Part shown: positions 54,794 to 63,912 of the stretch, in pieces
Numbering within the stretch: position 1 is the first letter of the stretch
Layout: the number at the start of each line of letters is the position of its first letter
Source: Microbacteriaceae bacterium VKM Ac-2855
GTDB taxonomy: Bacteria; Actinomycetota; Actinomycetes; Actinomycetales; Microbacteriaceae
Length of the DNA stretch: 64,000 nt
Assembly: GCA_013204985.1 (NCBI GenBank)
Contig: JABMLG010000002.1
Location: 496,001 to 560,000 of the forward strand
Direction: 5' to 3'
Program-made: the position numbers and the translations under genes
Notes under the pieces: generated by a model
What the model was told of the DNA's origin: nothing
The model's input: the letters and a program-made list of their open reading frames with translations, nothing else
The model's database searches: none

Positions 54794-55395
54794 GTCGTCA
54801 GGGGTACGCGGCGCGCCAGCGGGCCGGCGTCGAGTGTGGTGAGGTAGTCCGCGAATATCGGGCCGGGATCGGCGCCGTCGATGACCGCGTCCGTGAGGGC
54901 ACGGCGGATGAGCGCCATGATCACCGTCGCGAGCACGGCCGCCCTCGGCGAACCGTTCGGCAGACCCATCCGCCTCGCGATCGGGTCCGTCAACGCGACC
55001 TCGCCGTCGCTGAGCGATTGAGCCCACACGGCCCGCATCTTGCGCGTCTCGGTGAGTAGCGGGATCAGCCGCAGGGTGCGTTCGAGCCATTCGCCCGAAG
55101 CCGCGGTCGAGAAGGCCGCTGCCAACGATGCGTCAAGCGCTTCGTCGGCCGGGCGCGCATCGAGGGCCGCGGCCATCGCATCGATCGCCGCGTACAACAC
55201 GGGCCGGACGCTGTTCTCCTTCGTACCGAGATAGCGGTGGAACGTGCGGATGGAGACGCCGGCCGTGCGGGCGAGCTCGGCCGTGCTGGTGGTCTTGGTC
55301 GTACCCCGCTCCAGGAGGAGGGCCACGCAGCGTTCCGACAAGGCCAGTGCGACCGATCCTCGCGGCGATGAAGTCACGCTGTCGATGTCCGCCAC
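54790..55395 (-). CDS. TetR family transcriptional regulator
   Basis: A 201-residue TetR protein: the HTH is LALSERCVALLLERGTTKTTSTAELARTAGVSIRTFHRYLGTKE in pieces (about 18-60). GTG 55395 (VADIDSVTSS) has TGGAGC before it; the longer upstream frame is not homologous. The local target is unknown; its nearest neighbours are the small membrane protein and the glycosylase. Confidence 0.88.
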   Translation of the reverse strand: MADIDSVTSSPRGSVALALSERCVALLLERGTTKTTSTAELARTAGVSIRTFHRYLGTKENSVRPVLYAAIDAMAAALDARPADEALDASLAAAFSTAASGEWLERTLRLIPLLTETRKMRAVWAQSLSDGEVALTDPIARRMGLPNGSPRAAVLATVIMALIRRALTDAVIDGADPGPIFADYLTTLDAGPLARRVPLTT

Positions 55396-55486
55396 CGCTC
55401 CAGGGTAGTGGGACGCCGCTGACGACCCGCCGCCTCGACCACGCGGCACTCCCTCCTCACAGAGACGTCCACCTCCCCGGTGGGCA

Positions 55487-56701
55487 CTAGAGGGCGAGAC
55501 CGACCACGGCGGCGCGCAGCGCAGGCGCCAGTGTGCCGCGGTCGACGACCTCGATCGTGTCGAGGCCCTGCCAGGCCGCCGCATCCGCAAGGAGACCCGC
55601 GAGTCGCTCGGCGGTGTCGGCGGGCGCTCCCGGTTCGAGCCAGGCGGCCTGAACTCGGAGGACGCCGGCCTGCCGGTCGCTCTTCAGATCAACGCGCGCA
55701 ACGATGGCGTCGTCGATCAGCACCGGGAGCACGTAGTAGCCGTAGATGCGCTGCGGTGCGGGGGTGTAGATCTCGATGCGGTAGTGGAAGTCGAAGAACC
55801 GCTCGGCGCGCTCGCGCCGCCACACCACCGGATCGAACGGCGACAGCAGTGCCTGCGCGTCCATCCGTCGCGGCAGTCGCGCGTCGCGGTGCAGCCACAG
55901 AGGAATCGGTTTGCCGCGAGCGTCCCAACCGCGCACGGTGACCGGCAGCAGCTCGCCCGAGTCGACGAGGTCGTGGATGGCGGCGAGTACCGGCGCGTTC
56001 TTCAACCGGAAGTAGTCGCCGAGATCGCCGAGTGAGCCGACGCCGTGCGCGATGGCCGATCGGCGCACCAGCTCCCGGACCGCATCCGCCGTGCTCGGCT
56101 CGTGTTCGAGGACGTGCGGTGGCAGGACATCGGATGCGAGGGCGTAGGTCCGCTCGAAACGGGTCCGGCCCGCCGAGACCGCCTCCCCCCATCGGAAGAG
56201 CACTTCCAACCCCTGCTTCACATCGGACCAGCCCCACCACGGGCCACGGCGCACATTGCTGTCGTGTTCGATCTCGCTCGCGCGCATCGGCCCGCTGGAT
56301 GCGAGTTCGGCGCGTAGCCAGTCGAGCATCGGCGCGTTCGCGGGCGCCCACTCGCCCTCCCGCGACATCCGATCGCGGTAGTACTGCATCCGCCAACGGA
56401 ACAGCGGGAAGTCCTCGAGTCGCACCAGGGCGGCCTCGTGCGCCCAGTACTCGAGGTAGCGGCTGCGGCGCCCGAAGGTTATCGCGTCGAGGGTCGAGCG
56501 GTCATAGGCGCCCAGTCGGGCGAAAAGCGGCAGGTAGTGGCTGCGCTCGAAGACGTTGACGGAGTCGATCTGCAGCGGGCGGATGCGGTCGATCGTCGCG
56601 GTGAGCTGGCGTGTGTCGACGGATTCCGGGCGCGGGCGACCGAAGCCCTGCGCGGCGAGTGCGACGCGGCGGGCGAGGGCGGGGGAGAGCTGTTCGACCA
56701 T
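55487..56701 (-). CDS. YcaQ-family winged-helix DNA glycosylase (crosslink repair)
   Basis: A 404-residue HTH_42 protein. The catalytic motif of the family, Q-x-D, is Gln44-Ile-Asp46 in RPLQIDSVNV, and further marks are SHYLPLFARLG, EYWAHEAALV, LLSPFDPVVWRRERAERFF in pieces and YGYYVLPVL. Such enzymes excise alkylated bases or unhook interstrand crosslinks. ATG 56701 is preferred over the adjacent TTG 56704; neither has a clear Shine-Dalgarno. Confidence 0.9.
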   Translation of the reverse strand: MVEQLSPALARRVALAAQGFGRPRPESVDTRQLTATIDRIRPLQIDSVNVFERSHYLPLFARLGAYDRSTLDAITFGRRSRYLEYWAHEAALVRLEDFPLFRWRMQYYRDRMSREGEWAPANAPMLDWLRAELASSGPMRASEIEHDSNVRRGPWWGWSDVKQGLEVLFRWGEAVSAGRTRFERTYALASDVLPPHVLEHEPSTADAVRELVRRSAIAHGVGSLGDLGDYFRLKNAPVLAAIHDLVDSGELLPVTVRGWDARGKPIPLWLHRDARLPRRMDAQALLSPFDPVVWRRERAERFFDFHYRIEIYTPAPQRIYGYYVLPVLIDDAIVARVDLKSDRQAGVLRVQAAWLEPGAPADTAERLAGLLADAAAWQGLDTIEVVDRGTLAPALRAAVVGLAL

Positions 56702-57109
56702 CAAGGAGTCACGTTATCCGGCGCCACCGACATCGAACAGGCGAGTCGCGTCGTCTCCTCGACCGCCTGCTCCCGGTTTCAGTGGCGTGGTCTCTTCCGT
56801 GAGGTCCGTTTCTCGTGCTCTTCCTCGCGGCACCTCTTGTGGGCCGGGGCGGGATGGCGCGGACGGATGGTTCCGTCGCAGCTGCGAGAGCGTCTCGACC
56901 GCCGATCACCGACTCCTGGCTTCGACGGGCGCCATCGCCGACGATCACGGGCGCTACGTGCGACGTATTCGCGCGAGACCGTTCCGTTCGCCGATGCGGT
57001 GCGCGCGGTCGACGCATCGTCATTTGCGCGGATTCGACCGCAGCCCACGGTCTTCTGAGGAAACGAGCGGATAGCCCGACGGGAATGTGCGCGGGTTTAG
57101 GCTGTGACA
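56702..57109. other. Gene-free divergent region
   Basis: About 400 bases separate the leftward glycosylase gene from the rightward AI-2E-family gene. Frames here are short and translate to Arg/Pro/Ser-rich sequence without domains. No long hairpin or repeat was seen. The right end carries a -10 element for the next gene. Confidence 0.45.
57098..57103 (+). promoter_or_regulatory. Candidate -10 element of a leaderless transcript for the AI-2E-family gene
   Basis: TAGGCT ends 6 bases before ATG 57110 and no ribosome-binding sequence is present, which favours ATG 57110 over GTG 57104 as the start. Confidence 0.35.
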
Positions 57110-58339
57110 ATGAGATTCGGGTGGCGTCCCCGTAAGCGGAAGTCCCCGCGTTCGTCCACCGCGCCCGCATCGCTGCGGACACCGGTCGAGAAACCTTTCG
57201 ACGCCACTCCGAAGCCGGCGGACCCGCGCCGCGACGCCGACTTCGTCACGAACGGCATGCGCATCGCCGGTGCGTGGTCGTGGCGCATCCTGGCCGTCGC
57301 TGCGGCGGCCGCTGTGGTGATCTTCCTGGTGATCCAGCTGCGGCTCATCGTGATCCCACTCTTCGTCGCGGTCATCATCGCGGCCTTGCTCGTGCCGTTC
57401 TCGAGCTTCCTGCAGCGGCACCGTTGGCCCAAGTGGTTGGCGATCGCGGTCTCCGAACTCGGCATGATCGCGATCGTCAGCGGCCTGCTGTTCCTCGTCG
57501 TGACCCAGGTGTACCAGGGGTACGACGACCTCAGCGCGAAGACCGTCGAGTCGTATGCCGACCTCAAAGAGTGGCTGCTGACCTCGCCGCTGCATCTGAC
57601 GGATGCGCAGATCACCGCCTACGCGCAGCAGGCGCTCTCCGCGGTGCAGCAGGATACGAGCGCGATCGTGAGTGGGGCGCTGAGCGTCGGTTCGACCATC
57701 GGGCACCTGCTGACCGGCCTTCTGCTGGTGCTGTTCTCGACCCTGTTCATCCTGATCGATGGCCGCGGTATCTGGGCGTGGGTCGTGCGACTGTTCCCGC
57801 GGGCGGCACGACGGGCGGTCGACGGTGCAGGCAAAGCCGGCTGGACGACGCTGAGCAATTTCGTGCGGGTGCAGATCCTGGTGGCGTTCGTCGACGCCGT
57901 CGGCATCAGCCTCGGCGCCGCCCTGCTGGGTGTCCCACTGGCGATCCCGATCGGCGTGCTCGTCTTCCTGGGCTCGTTCGTGCCTGTGATCGGAGCCGTC
58001 GTGACCGGGGCGCTCGCCGTGTTCATCGCGCTGGTGTACAACGGCCCGCTGATCGCCCTGTTCATGCTGCTCGTCGTTCTCGCGGTGCAACAGATCGAGG
58101 GCCACATCCTGCAGCCCCTCGTGATGGGCACTGCGGTGAAAGTTCATCCACTCGCTGTGGTGCTCGCCGTGGCCGGCGGCTCCATCGTCGCCGGGATCGC
58201 CGGAGCGTTCTTCGCGGTTCCCTTCGTCGCGAGTCTCAACGTGATGATCAAATACGTGGCCGGTGGCGCCTGGCGCACCCCCGCACCGGCTGTTCAAGAC
58301 CCCACCCTCGCCCCTGGAGATGGAACCCGTGCAGATTGA
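57110..58339 (+). CDS. AI-2E family transporter (PerM/TqsA-like)
   Basis: A 409-residue membrane protein with about eight segments. The family signature FLGSFVPVIGAVVTG lies in the C-terminal half, followed by QQIEGHILQPLVMGTAVKVHPLAVVLAV in pieces. Members export autoinducer-2 or work as Na+/H+ antiporters; substrate unknown here. A basic N-terminus (MRFGWRPRKRKSPR) precedes the first segment. It overlaps the ilvA start region by about 20 bases. Confidence 0.9.
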   Translation: MRFGWRPRKRKSPRSSTAPASLRTPVEKPFDATPKPADPRRDADFVTNGMRIAGAWSWRILAVAAAAAVVIFLVIQLRLIVIPLFVAVIIAALLVPFSSFLQRHRWPKWLAIAVSELGMIAIVSGLLFLVVTQVYQGYDDLSAKTVESYADLKEWLLTSPLHLTDAQITAYAQQALSAVQQDTSAIVSGALSVGSTIGHLLTGLLLVLFSTLFILIDGRGIWAWVVRLFPRAARRAVDGAGKAGWTTLSNFVRVQILVAFVDAVGISLGAALLGVPLAIPIGVLVFLGSFVPVIGAVVTGALAVFIALVYNGPLIALFMLLVVLAVQQIEGHILQPLVMGTAVKVHPLAVVLAVAGGSIVAGIAGAFFAVPFVASLNVMIKYVAGGAWRTPAPAVQDPTLAPGDGTRAD

Positions 58340-59570
58340 TCAGGTAGCGGGGCCGACTCTCGCTGAATTCGAAGCCGCGCGCGAGACCGTGTCGCGCGCC
58401 GCCGCGTACACCCCCATGGAGACGTCGAATTTTCTCGCGAAGGTTCTCGGTTCGCCGGTGTACCTCAAGTGCGAGAACTTGCAGCGCACCGGTTCGTACA
58501 AGATCCGTGGCGCGTACTTCCGGATGAGCCGGCTGACGGCCGACGAGCGCTCACGCGGCGTGGTGGCGGCCTCAGCCGGCAACCACGCGCAGGGTGTCGC
58601 CTACGCAGCGCGTGAGCTCGGCATCAAGGCGACGATCTTCATGCCGATCGGTGTCGCGCTGCCCAAGCTCGAGGCGACCCGCGACTACGGAGCCGATGTG
58701 GTGCTGCGCGGCCACATCTTCAACGAATCGTTGGCTGCCGCGGAGGAGTTCGCCGAGCGCACTGGGGCGGTGTTCGTGCCGCCGTACGACCACCTCGATG
58801 TGATCACCGGCCAGGGTACGCTCGGGTTGGAGATGCTCGAGCAGGCGCCCGACATCGAAACGGTGGTCATCCCGATCGGTGGTGGCGGCCTCATCGCTGG
58901 GGCAGCGAGCGCCATGAAGCAGCAGGCCGCGCTGCGCGGTCGCACGTTGCGCGTGATCGGTGTTCAAGCCGCCAACGCCGCGCCGTACCCGATCTCTCTC
59001 GCGCAGGGTGAGCCGACCGCGATCACGATCAGCCCGACGATCGCGGACGGCATCGCCGTGGCCAAGCCGGGAACGCTCAATTTCGCGATCATCCGTGACG
59101 TTGTCGACGAGGTGATCACGGTCGAGGACGACGACACCGCCCGCGCGATGCTCGTGCTGCTCGAGCGGGCGAAGCTCGTCGTCGAACCAGCCGGCGCGGT
59201 CGGCGTCGCCGCCATTCTGACCGGGAAGGTCTCCGGCACGGGGCGCACCGCTGTGGTCCTTTCGGGCGGGAACATCGATCCGCTGATGATGGAGCGCGTC
59301 ATCAGCCGCGGCCTCGCCGCGTCCGAGCGCTACCTCAAGCTCAGCATCGGACTGCCCGACCGTCCCGGCCAGCTCGCGCGCATCGCCGAACTCATCGCGG
59401 AGGCGAATGCCAACGTCGTCGAGGTGTTGCACACCCGGCACGGTCGCGGCCTTCTGATCAGCGAGGTCGAACTCGAGGTGAGCATCGAGACCCGCGGCCC
59501 TCAGCACGCCGATCACGTGCTTCAGGTTCTCCGCGACGCCGGATACCAGCCGCGGGTCAACCGCGACTGA
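58320..59570 (+). CDS. ilvA: Threonine ammonia-lyase with ACT domain
   Basis: A 416-residue PLP enzyme that deaminates threonine to 2-oxobutanoate, the first step to isoleucine. The PLP Lys61 is in RTGSYKIRGAYF, the phosphate loop is IPIGGGGLIAG and the C-terminal ACT-like regulatory domain (about 340-410, LKLSIGLPDRPGQLARIAEL) may bind isoleucine or valine. ATG 58320 and GTG 58329 are both possible; GGAG lies too close to the first and well placed for the second. A tandem repeat array follows the gene. Confidence 0.93.
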   Translation: MEPVQIDQVAGPTLAEFEAARETVSRAAAYTPMETSNFLAKVLGSPVYLKCENLQRTGSYKIRGAYFRMSRLTADERSRGVVAASAGNHAQGVAYAARELGIKATIFMPIGVALPKLEATRDYGADVVLRGHIFNESLAAAEEFAERTGAVFVPPYDHLDVITGQGTLGLEMLEQAPDIETVVIPIGGGGLIAGAASAMKQQAALRGRTLRVIGVQAANAAPYPISLAQGEPTAITISPTIADGIAVAKPGTLNFAIIRDVVDEVITVEDDDTARAMLVLLERAKLVVEPAGAVGVAAILTGKVSGTGRTAVVLSGGNIDPLMMERVISRGLAASERYLKLSIGLPDRPGQLARIAELIAEANANVVEVLHTRHGRGLLISEVELEVSIETRGPQHADHVLQVLRDAGYQPRVNRD

Positions 59571-59713
59571 GGCTCCCCGTCTCGCACCTCGTCGTTCGCT
59601 ACTGTCGGCTCGGAGTGCCGGATCCGCGAGGCTCCTCCCCGTGTCGGGCGGTTCGCGGTCTGCGGCGAGAGCGTGTCGGCCGAGGACCCGTCGGGATGAA
59701 CGGCCGGTTTCGG
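59571..59713. other. Unique spacer between ilvA and the tandem array
   Basis: About 140 bases after the ilvA stop codon without a recognisable gene. No clear terminator hairpin was found before the array. Confidence 0.4.
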
Positions 59714-60437
59714 GCCGCTGCGTTTCTCGTTCGGGACGGACGTGTCGGCCGGATGAGGATGAACCGGGCCCGTTTGGCCTCGTCCGCTGCGTGGGTCCTC
59801 CGGCGAGGAGGTTCGGCGGAGTTGTCCGGGGCCGCGAGTGGGTCGAGCGTCGCGACGGGTACGTCTGTCTCAGGACTTCGGTGACGGTCGGTACTGTGCC
59901 GCTGCGTTTCTCCTTCGGGAAGGATGCGTCGGCCGGACGAGGAAGAACCGGGCCCGTTTGGCCTCGTCCGGTGCGTGGGTCCTCCGGCGAGGAGTTTCGG
60001 CGGAGTCGTCCTGGGCCGCGAGTGGGTCGAGCTTCGCGACGGGTACGTCTGTGTGAGGGCGCCGGTGACGTTCGGTACTGTGCCGCTGCGTTTCTCCTTC
60101 GGGAAGGACGCGTCGGCCGGACGAGGAAGAACCGGGCCCGTTTGGCCTCGTCCGGTGCGAGGGTCCTCCGGCGAGGAGGTTCGGCGGAGTCGTCCGGGAC
60201 CGCGAGTGGGTCGAGCGTAGCGACGGGTACGTCTGTGTGAGGGCGCCGGCGCCGGTCGGTACTGTGCCGCTGCGTTTCTCCTTCGGGACGGACGCGTCGG
60301 CCGGATGAGGATGAACCGGGCCCGTTTGGCCTCGTCCGGTGCGTGGGTCCTCCGGCGAGGAGTTTCGGCGGAGGCGTCCGGGACCGCGAGTGGGTCGAGC
60401 GTCGCGACGGGTACGTCTGTCTCAGGACGCCAGTGAC
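59714..60437. repeat. Four-copy 184-bp tandem repeat
   Basis: The unit begins GCCGCTGCGTTTCTC and starts at 59714, 59898, 60082 and 60266, exactly 184 bases apart; the last copy breaks off near 60437. Copies differ by scattered substitutions. Each contains an inverted repeat CCGGACGAGG / CCTCGTCCGG (59933-59971 in copy 2; CCGGATGAGG in copies 1 and 4, keeping a wobble pair) around ACCGGGCCCGTT. 184 is not a multiple of three, so any frame shifts in every copy and the array is not a coding repeat, although both strands stay open for long stretches. Confidence 0.92.
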
Positions 60438-60486
60438 CCCCGAAACCCACCCTGTGGAGGAGGCGACCACCGGCCGTACACACAAA

Positions 60487-60530
60487 AGGGTTGACCCGAC
60501 GTCGGCCCAGACCGACATCGTGCCAACCCT
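60487..60530 (-). terminator. Intrinsic terminator of greA
   Basis: On the leftward strand the stem AGGGTTG/CAACCCT encloses an inner stem (CGATGTCGG with CCGACGTCG, one mismatch) and is followed by TTTTGTG. It lies 14 bases beyond the greA stop codon and is one of the few hairpins here with a T-run. Confidence 0.85.
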
Positions 60531-60544
60531 CAGGAGTTACTGAC

Positions 60545-61036
60545 TCAGTGCCCGTTCCAGGTCTGGACGTCCTTGACGGTGACCTGGATGGTGCGGCCGT
60601 TAGGGGCCGTGAAGCTGGTCGCGTCGCCGACGGACAGACCCATGATTGCTGCGCCGAGCGGGCTCTGCGGGCTGTACACGTCGAGGTCGCTCTCACCAGC
60701 CATCTCGCGGTTGCCGAGCAAGAAGGTGCTGTCGTCGCCCGCGATCGTCGCGGTGATCACGGTGCCGGCCTCGACCACCCCGTGGCTCTCCGGGGGGACG
60801 CCGATTTCGGCATCGCGCAGCAGGGCCGTCAGCTGGCGGATGCGGGCCTCGATCTTGCCCTGTTCATCCTTCGCGGCGTGGTAGCCGCCGTTCTCCTTCA
60901 GATCGCCCTCTTCGCGCGCGACCTCGATGCGCTTGGCGATCTCGACGCGTCCGTTGGTCGACAGCTCCGTCAACTCCGACTGGAGGCGGTCGAACGATTC
61001 CTGGGTCATCCAGGTGACCTGCGACTCGGTAGCCAT
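60545..61036 (-). CDS. greA: Transcription elongation factor GreA
   Basis: A 163-residue factor that stimulates transcript cleavage by backtracked RNA polymerase. The N-terminal coiled coil (about 10-75) contains ERL-like and IAKRIEVAREEGDLKENGGYHAAKDEQG in pieces, with the acidic tip residues Asp and Glu (EEGDLKEN). The C-terminal FKBP-like domain ends ITATIAGD...SPLGAAIMGLSVGD. GAGGAGG precedes the ATG. Confidence 0.96.
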   Translation of the reverse strand: MATESQVTWMTQESFDRLQSELTELSTNGRVEIAKRIEVAREEGDLKENGGYHAAKDEQGKIEARIRQLTALLRDAEIGVPPESHGVVEAGTVITATIAGDDSTFLLGNREMAGESDLDVYSPQSPLGAAIMGLSVGDATSFTAPNGRTIQVTVKDVQTWNGH

Positions 61037-61143
61037 CGGTCCTCCTCAGTGATTGCAGCTTTCGGCACACTCCGCGTACGTGGTGCAGATCGTGCTCCGG
61101 CAAAGACAGTGCCCCGACGAGTCCGCCAGGGCATCCTGTTATT

Positions 61144-61572
61144 TTACGAGAGCCAGCAGCGGTAAATCAAACCTGTCGTCGCCAGTTCCGTGGTTCGCAC
61201 CGTCTCGGTGAACTGTCGCGAGCGCTGGCCGGTCGCCGGATACTCGAACACCTTCCAGCCGACGACGGCCGAGCGTTCGTTCAGGGCCTGCACCGCGCAG
61301 GCGAGTGGAGCATCCGGTGGCGCCACCACGAGGAACGAGACCGACACGGTGCGGTCGTCGATGACGGTGTGCGCCAGGTCCGTGGTCTGCAGGTCGCCGC
61401 TGTCTCCGTCGAACGCGGCCCAGGTGACCCAGGCGGCGAATACGAGCACGAATGCGGCCGCGACGCCGCCGAAGAGCCAGGCGTTCTGTCGACGGGTTCG
61501 GGGAGTTCGCCCGTAGCGCTGCGCCATCGCCGGGGGAGCCTGCTCGGTGCGCGCTGGCTGATCGACGACCAC
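61144..61572 (-). CDS. DUF4307 membrane protein
   Basis: A 142-residue protein with a short cytoplasmic N-terminus containing AQRYGRTPRTRRQN, one membrane segment (about 31-52) and an extracytoplasmic domain. This architecture and its position beside mca and greA are conserved in actinobacteria. Two Cys (about 97 and 139) may pair. Function unknown. GTG 61572 has GAGGAG upstream. Confidence 0.88.
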   Translation of the reverse strand: MVVDQPARTEQAPPAMAQRYGRTPRTRRQNAWLFGGVAAAFVLVFAAWVTWAAFDGDSGDLQTTDLAHTVIDDRTVSVSFLVVAPPDAPLACAVQALNERSAVVGWKVFEYPATGQRSRQFTETVRTTELATTGLIYRCWLS

Positions 61573-61684
61573 GGAACTCCTCGGGTGTTGCGTCTACTCT
61601 GGTGACGGATGCATCCACGCGGGACCGAGTGGTCGCGCGTGGCACCGAGTTCCTATTATCGCGCCGAAGAAATGAGACGACACC

Positions 61685-62653
61685 GTGACTGAGGTCGCAC
61701 CGGCCGTGGCCGGTCCGTCGCTGGGCCTGCGCCTACTGGCCGTGCACGCGCATCCCGACGACGAATCGAGCAAGGGCGCAGCGACGCTGGCCTACTACCG
61801 CGCCCGCGGTGCCGAGGCGATGGTCGTCTCGTGCACCGGAGGTGAGCAGGGGTCGATCCTGAACGAGGCACTCGCGGCGCGGGCGCACGCCGAGCGTGAT
61901 ATCGCCGGTCTACGCCGCCAGGAGATGGCCGCGGCTCAGGCGTTCCTGGGCATCGAGCACGTGTGGCTGGGTTATGCCGACTCCGGGATGAACGAGGACG
62001 GCTCGGTCGCACCCGATTCGTTCGCGGCCATCCCGCTCGAGATCTCGGTCGCTCCACTCGTGCGGCTCGTACGCCGCTATCGTCCGCACGTGATCGTCGC
62101 CTACGACGAGAACGGCGGCTATCCGCATCCCGACCACATCCGTTCGCACGAGGTCGCCGTCGCCGCCTTCCGAGACGCCGCCGATCCCGAGCGCTATCCG
62201 GACCTGGGCGAGCCGTGGGCGGTCGCCAAACTCTATTACGATCGCGTTTTCAGCGGCGATCGGATGCGCGCGATCCGGGCCGGTGTCGCAGCGGTGAACC
62301 CGGAGGACTCGCGGCTCGAAATGTTCGAGAAGATGCTCGAGCGGATCGGCGACGCGCCCTCTCTCGCGACCACCCGCGTCGACGTGGCCGACTTCTTCGG
62401 CCCCAGGGACGACGCGTTGCGAGCGCACGCGAGTCAAGTTGCTCCTGACAGCCCGTTCTTCTTCTTCCCGCACGAACTGCTGCGGGCTGCTTGGCCCTCC
62501 GACGATTTCCAACTCGTTCAGAGCCGCGTCGCCTCGACTCTGCCCGAAACCGATCTGTTCGCCGGTGTCGACCCCGACGCCCGTTACCCGCTCGCCGCGC
62601 ACGCGATCGCCACCCCCGTCACCACGAATCCTTCGGAGAACGAGTCCGTATGA
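61685..62653 (+). CDS. mca: Mycothiol S-conjugate amidase
   Basis: A 322-residue zinc amidase of the LmbE/MshB fold that cleaves mycothiol conjugates of toxins so that the mercapturic acid can be exported. The zinc motif is AVHAHPDDESSKG (His23, Asp26) with HPDHIRSHE as the third ligand region, and CTGGEQGSILN is typical of Mca. GTG 61685 is the start. Its presence indicates a mycothiol-using organism. ATGA overlap with the next gene. Confidence 0.93.
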   Translation: MTEVAPAVAGPSLGLRLLAVHAHPDDESSKGAATLAYYRARGAEAMVVSCTGGEQGSILNEALAARAHAERDIAGLRRQEMAAAQAFLGIEHVWLGYADSGMNEDGSVAPDSFAAIPLEISVAPLVRLVRRYRPHVIVAYDENGGYPHPDHIRSHEVAVAAFRDAADPERYPDLGEPWAVAKLYYDRVFSGDRMRAIRAGVAAVNPEDSRLEMFEKMLERIGDAPSLATTRVDVADFFGPRDDALRAHASQVAPDSPFFFFPHELLRAAWPSDDFQLVQSRVASTLPETDLFAGVDPDARYPLAAHAIATPVTTNPSENESV

Positions 62654-62895
62654 CCGCCACCGACCTCGCCCTCACCGCCTTCGTGCGGTTGTCGGCCGCC
62701 ACGCCGTCGCCGGCTCCGGATTTCAACGAGGACACCGTCACGCCGGGGCTCATCGGCTTCATCGTGATGTTCCTCATCGCGGTCGCCGCCGTGCTCCTCG
62801 CGCTCGACATGGTGCGCCGTGTCCGTCGCACGACCTATCGGGCCCAGGTCACGGAGCAACTCGAGAAGGAGCAGTCCGACTCCGCCGGAAACTAG
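62650..62895 (+). CDS. Small membrane protein co-transcribed with mca
   Basis: An 81-residue protein with one strong membrane segment (LIGFIVMFLIAVAAVLLALDMV, about 34-55), a short outside N-terminus and a basic then acidic cytoplasmic tail (RRVRRTTYRAQVTEQLEKEQ). Similar small proteins follow mca in related genomes. ATG 62650 overlaps the mca stop by four bases. Function unknown. Confidence 0.8.
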   Translation: MTATDLALTAFVRLSAATPSPAPDFNEDTVTPGLIGFIVMFLIAVAAVLLALDMVRRVRRTTYRAQVTEQLEKEQSDSAGN

Positions 62896-62971
62896 GCCGC
62901 CGGAACTCGTCGATCCCGTTCCGTCGGAGCGAACGGGGGGCGTTGAATGGAATTCTCGAGGGAGGTTTTCC

Positions 62972-63859
62972 ATGCGTATCGCTGTTACGACTCCGACGGG
63001 CAACGTGGGCTCGCGCGTCGTCCGGCTGCTGGTGCAGTCGGGCGTGCGTCCGGTCGTGCTGGCGCGAGATCCGGCGCGATTGGGCTCCGAGCTGATCGAG
63101 CTCGTCGACGCGGTGGTGTGCGATCAGGGAGATGAGCACGCGGTGATCGCCGCGACCACCGGCGTCGACGCCCTGTTCTGGGTCGACCCGCCGACGACGG
63201 ATGCGGATCCGGTGGCCGGTCACGCCCGGATGGGAGCGTCGGTGTCCGCCGCGATCCGGGCCAACCGCATCCCGCGGGTGGTCTTTCTGAGCAGTGTCGG
63301 AGCCGAGCTGCGTGGGGGAGCGGGCGAGATCGACGGTCTCGCACGCACGGAGCAGTTCCTCGACGCGTCGGGCGCGGCCGTTCTGCACCTGCGCTGCGGC
63401 TACTTCTTCAGCAATCTGCTCCTCGATGTGGAGGCTCTGCGCAACGGCGATCTGACGACGGCCGCCGACATCCACCGTCCGATGCCATGGGTGGACCCGC
63501 GCGATGTCGGCGACGTCGTCGCGGGGCGACTCCTGTCCACCGACTGGGACGGACGCGAGGTGCAGGCCGTGCACGGCCCTGAAGACCTCTCGTTCGTGCG
63601 AGTGGCCGAGATCCTGAGCGAGGCGACGGGGCGACCGTTCCGCGCCCGTCACGTCGCCGCGGACGCCTTGCGGGCGCAGTTGCTCGGCGCCGGAATGACA
63701 CCGGAGCAGGCTGATGGCGTCGTCGGGATGTCGACCGGCATGCTCGACGTCACCCCGGAGCAGCGGCGATCGGTGTTGACGACGACACCGTCGACGCTCG
63801 CCGGCTGGGCGCACTCCGTTCTGCGCCCGCTGCTCGCGGAGACGACTCCGCCGTCGTAG
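62972..63859 (+). CDS. NmrA-type NAD(P)-binding protein
   Basis: A 295-residue atypical SDR. The cofactor motif is TTPTGNVGSRV (residues about 6-16), a TGxxGxxG variant, with RNIPRVVF-like (RANRIPRVVFLSSVG) and RCGYFFSN elements. The classical YxxxK pair is absent, so it is probably an NADP sensor or an epimerase-like enzyme. GGGAGGT precedes ATG 62972. Substrate unknown. Confidence 0.87.
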   Translation: MRIAVTTPTGNVGSRVVRLLVQSGVRPVVLARDPARLGSELIELVDAVVCDQGDEHAVIAATTGVDALFWVDPPTTDADPVAGHARMGASVSAAIRANRIPRVVFLSSVGAELRGGAGEIDGLARTEQFLDASGAAVLHLRCGYFFSNLLLDVEALRNGDLTTAADIHRPMPWVDPRDVGDVVAGRLLSTDWDGREVQAVHGPEDLSFVRVAEILSEATGRPFRARHVAADALRAQLLGAGMTPEQADGVVGMSTGMLDVTPEQRRSVLTTTPSTLAGWAHSVLRPLLAETTPPS

Positions 63860-63912
63860 GCGACTCAGCCGTTATCGGCGATTCAGCCGTTGTCGACGAT
63901 TCAGCCATTGTA
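63859..63912. repeat. Three 18-bp tandem repeats at the end of the hemolysin III gene
   Basis: Three 18-base units (GGCGACTCAGCCGTTATC and two variants) run from 63859 to 63912. On the leftward strand each unit carries GGCTGA, and the rightmost one provides the last Gly and stop codon of the hemolysin III gene; the other two duplicate that end. Confidence 0.75.

Noticed and set aside
58572-60518. Leftward open frame of nearly 650 codons across ilvA and the tandem array
   Set aside because: It is antisense to ilvA, rich in Arg, Pro and Ser, and reads each 184-bp unit in a different frame; it is a by-product of GC richness.
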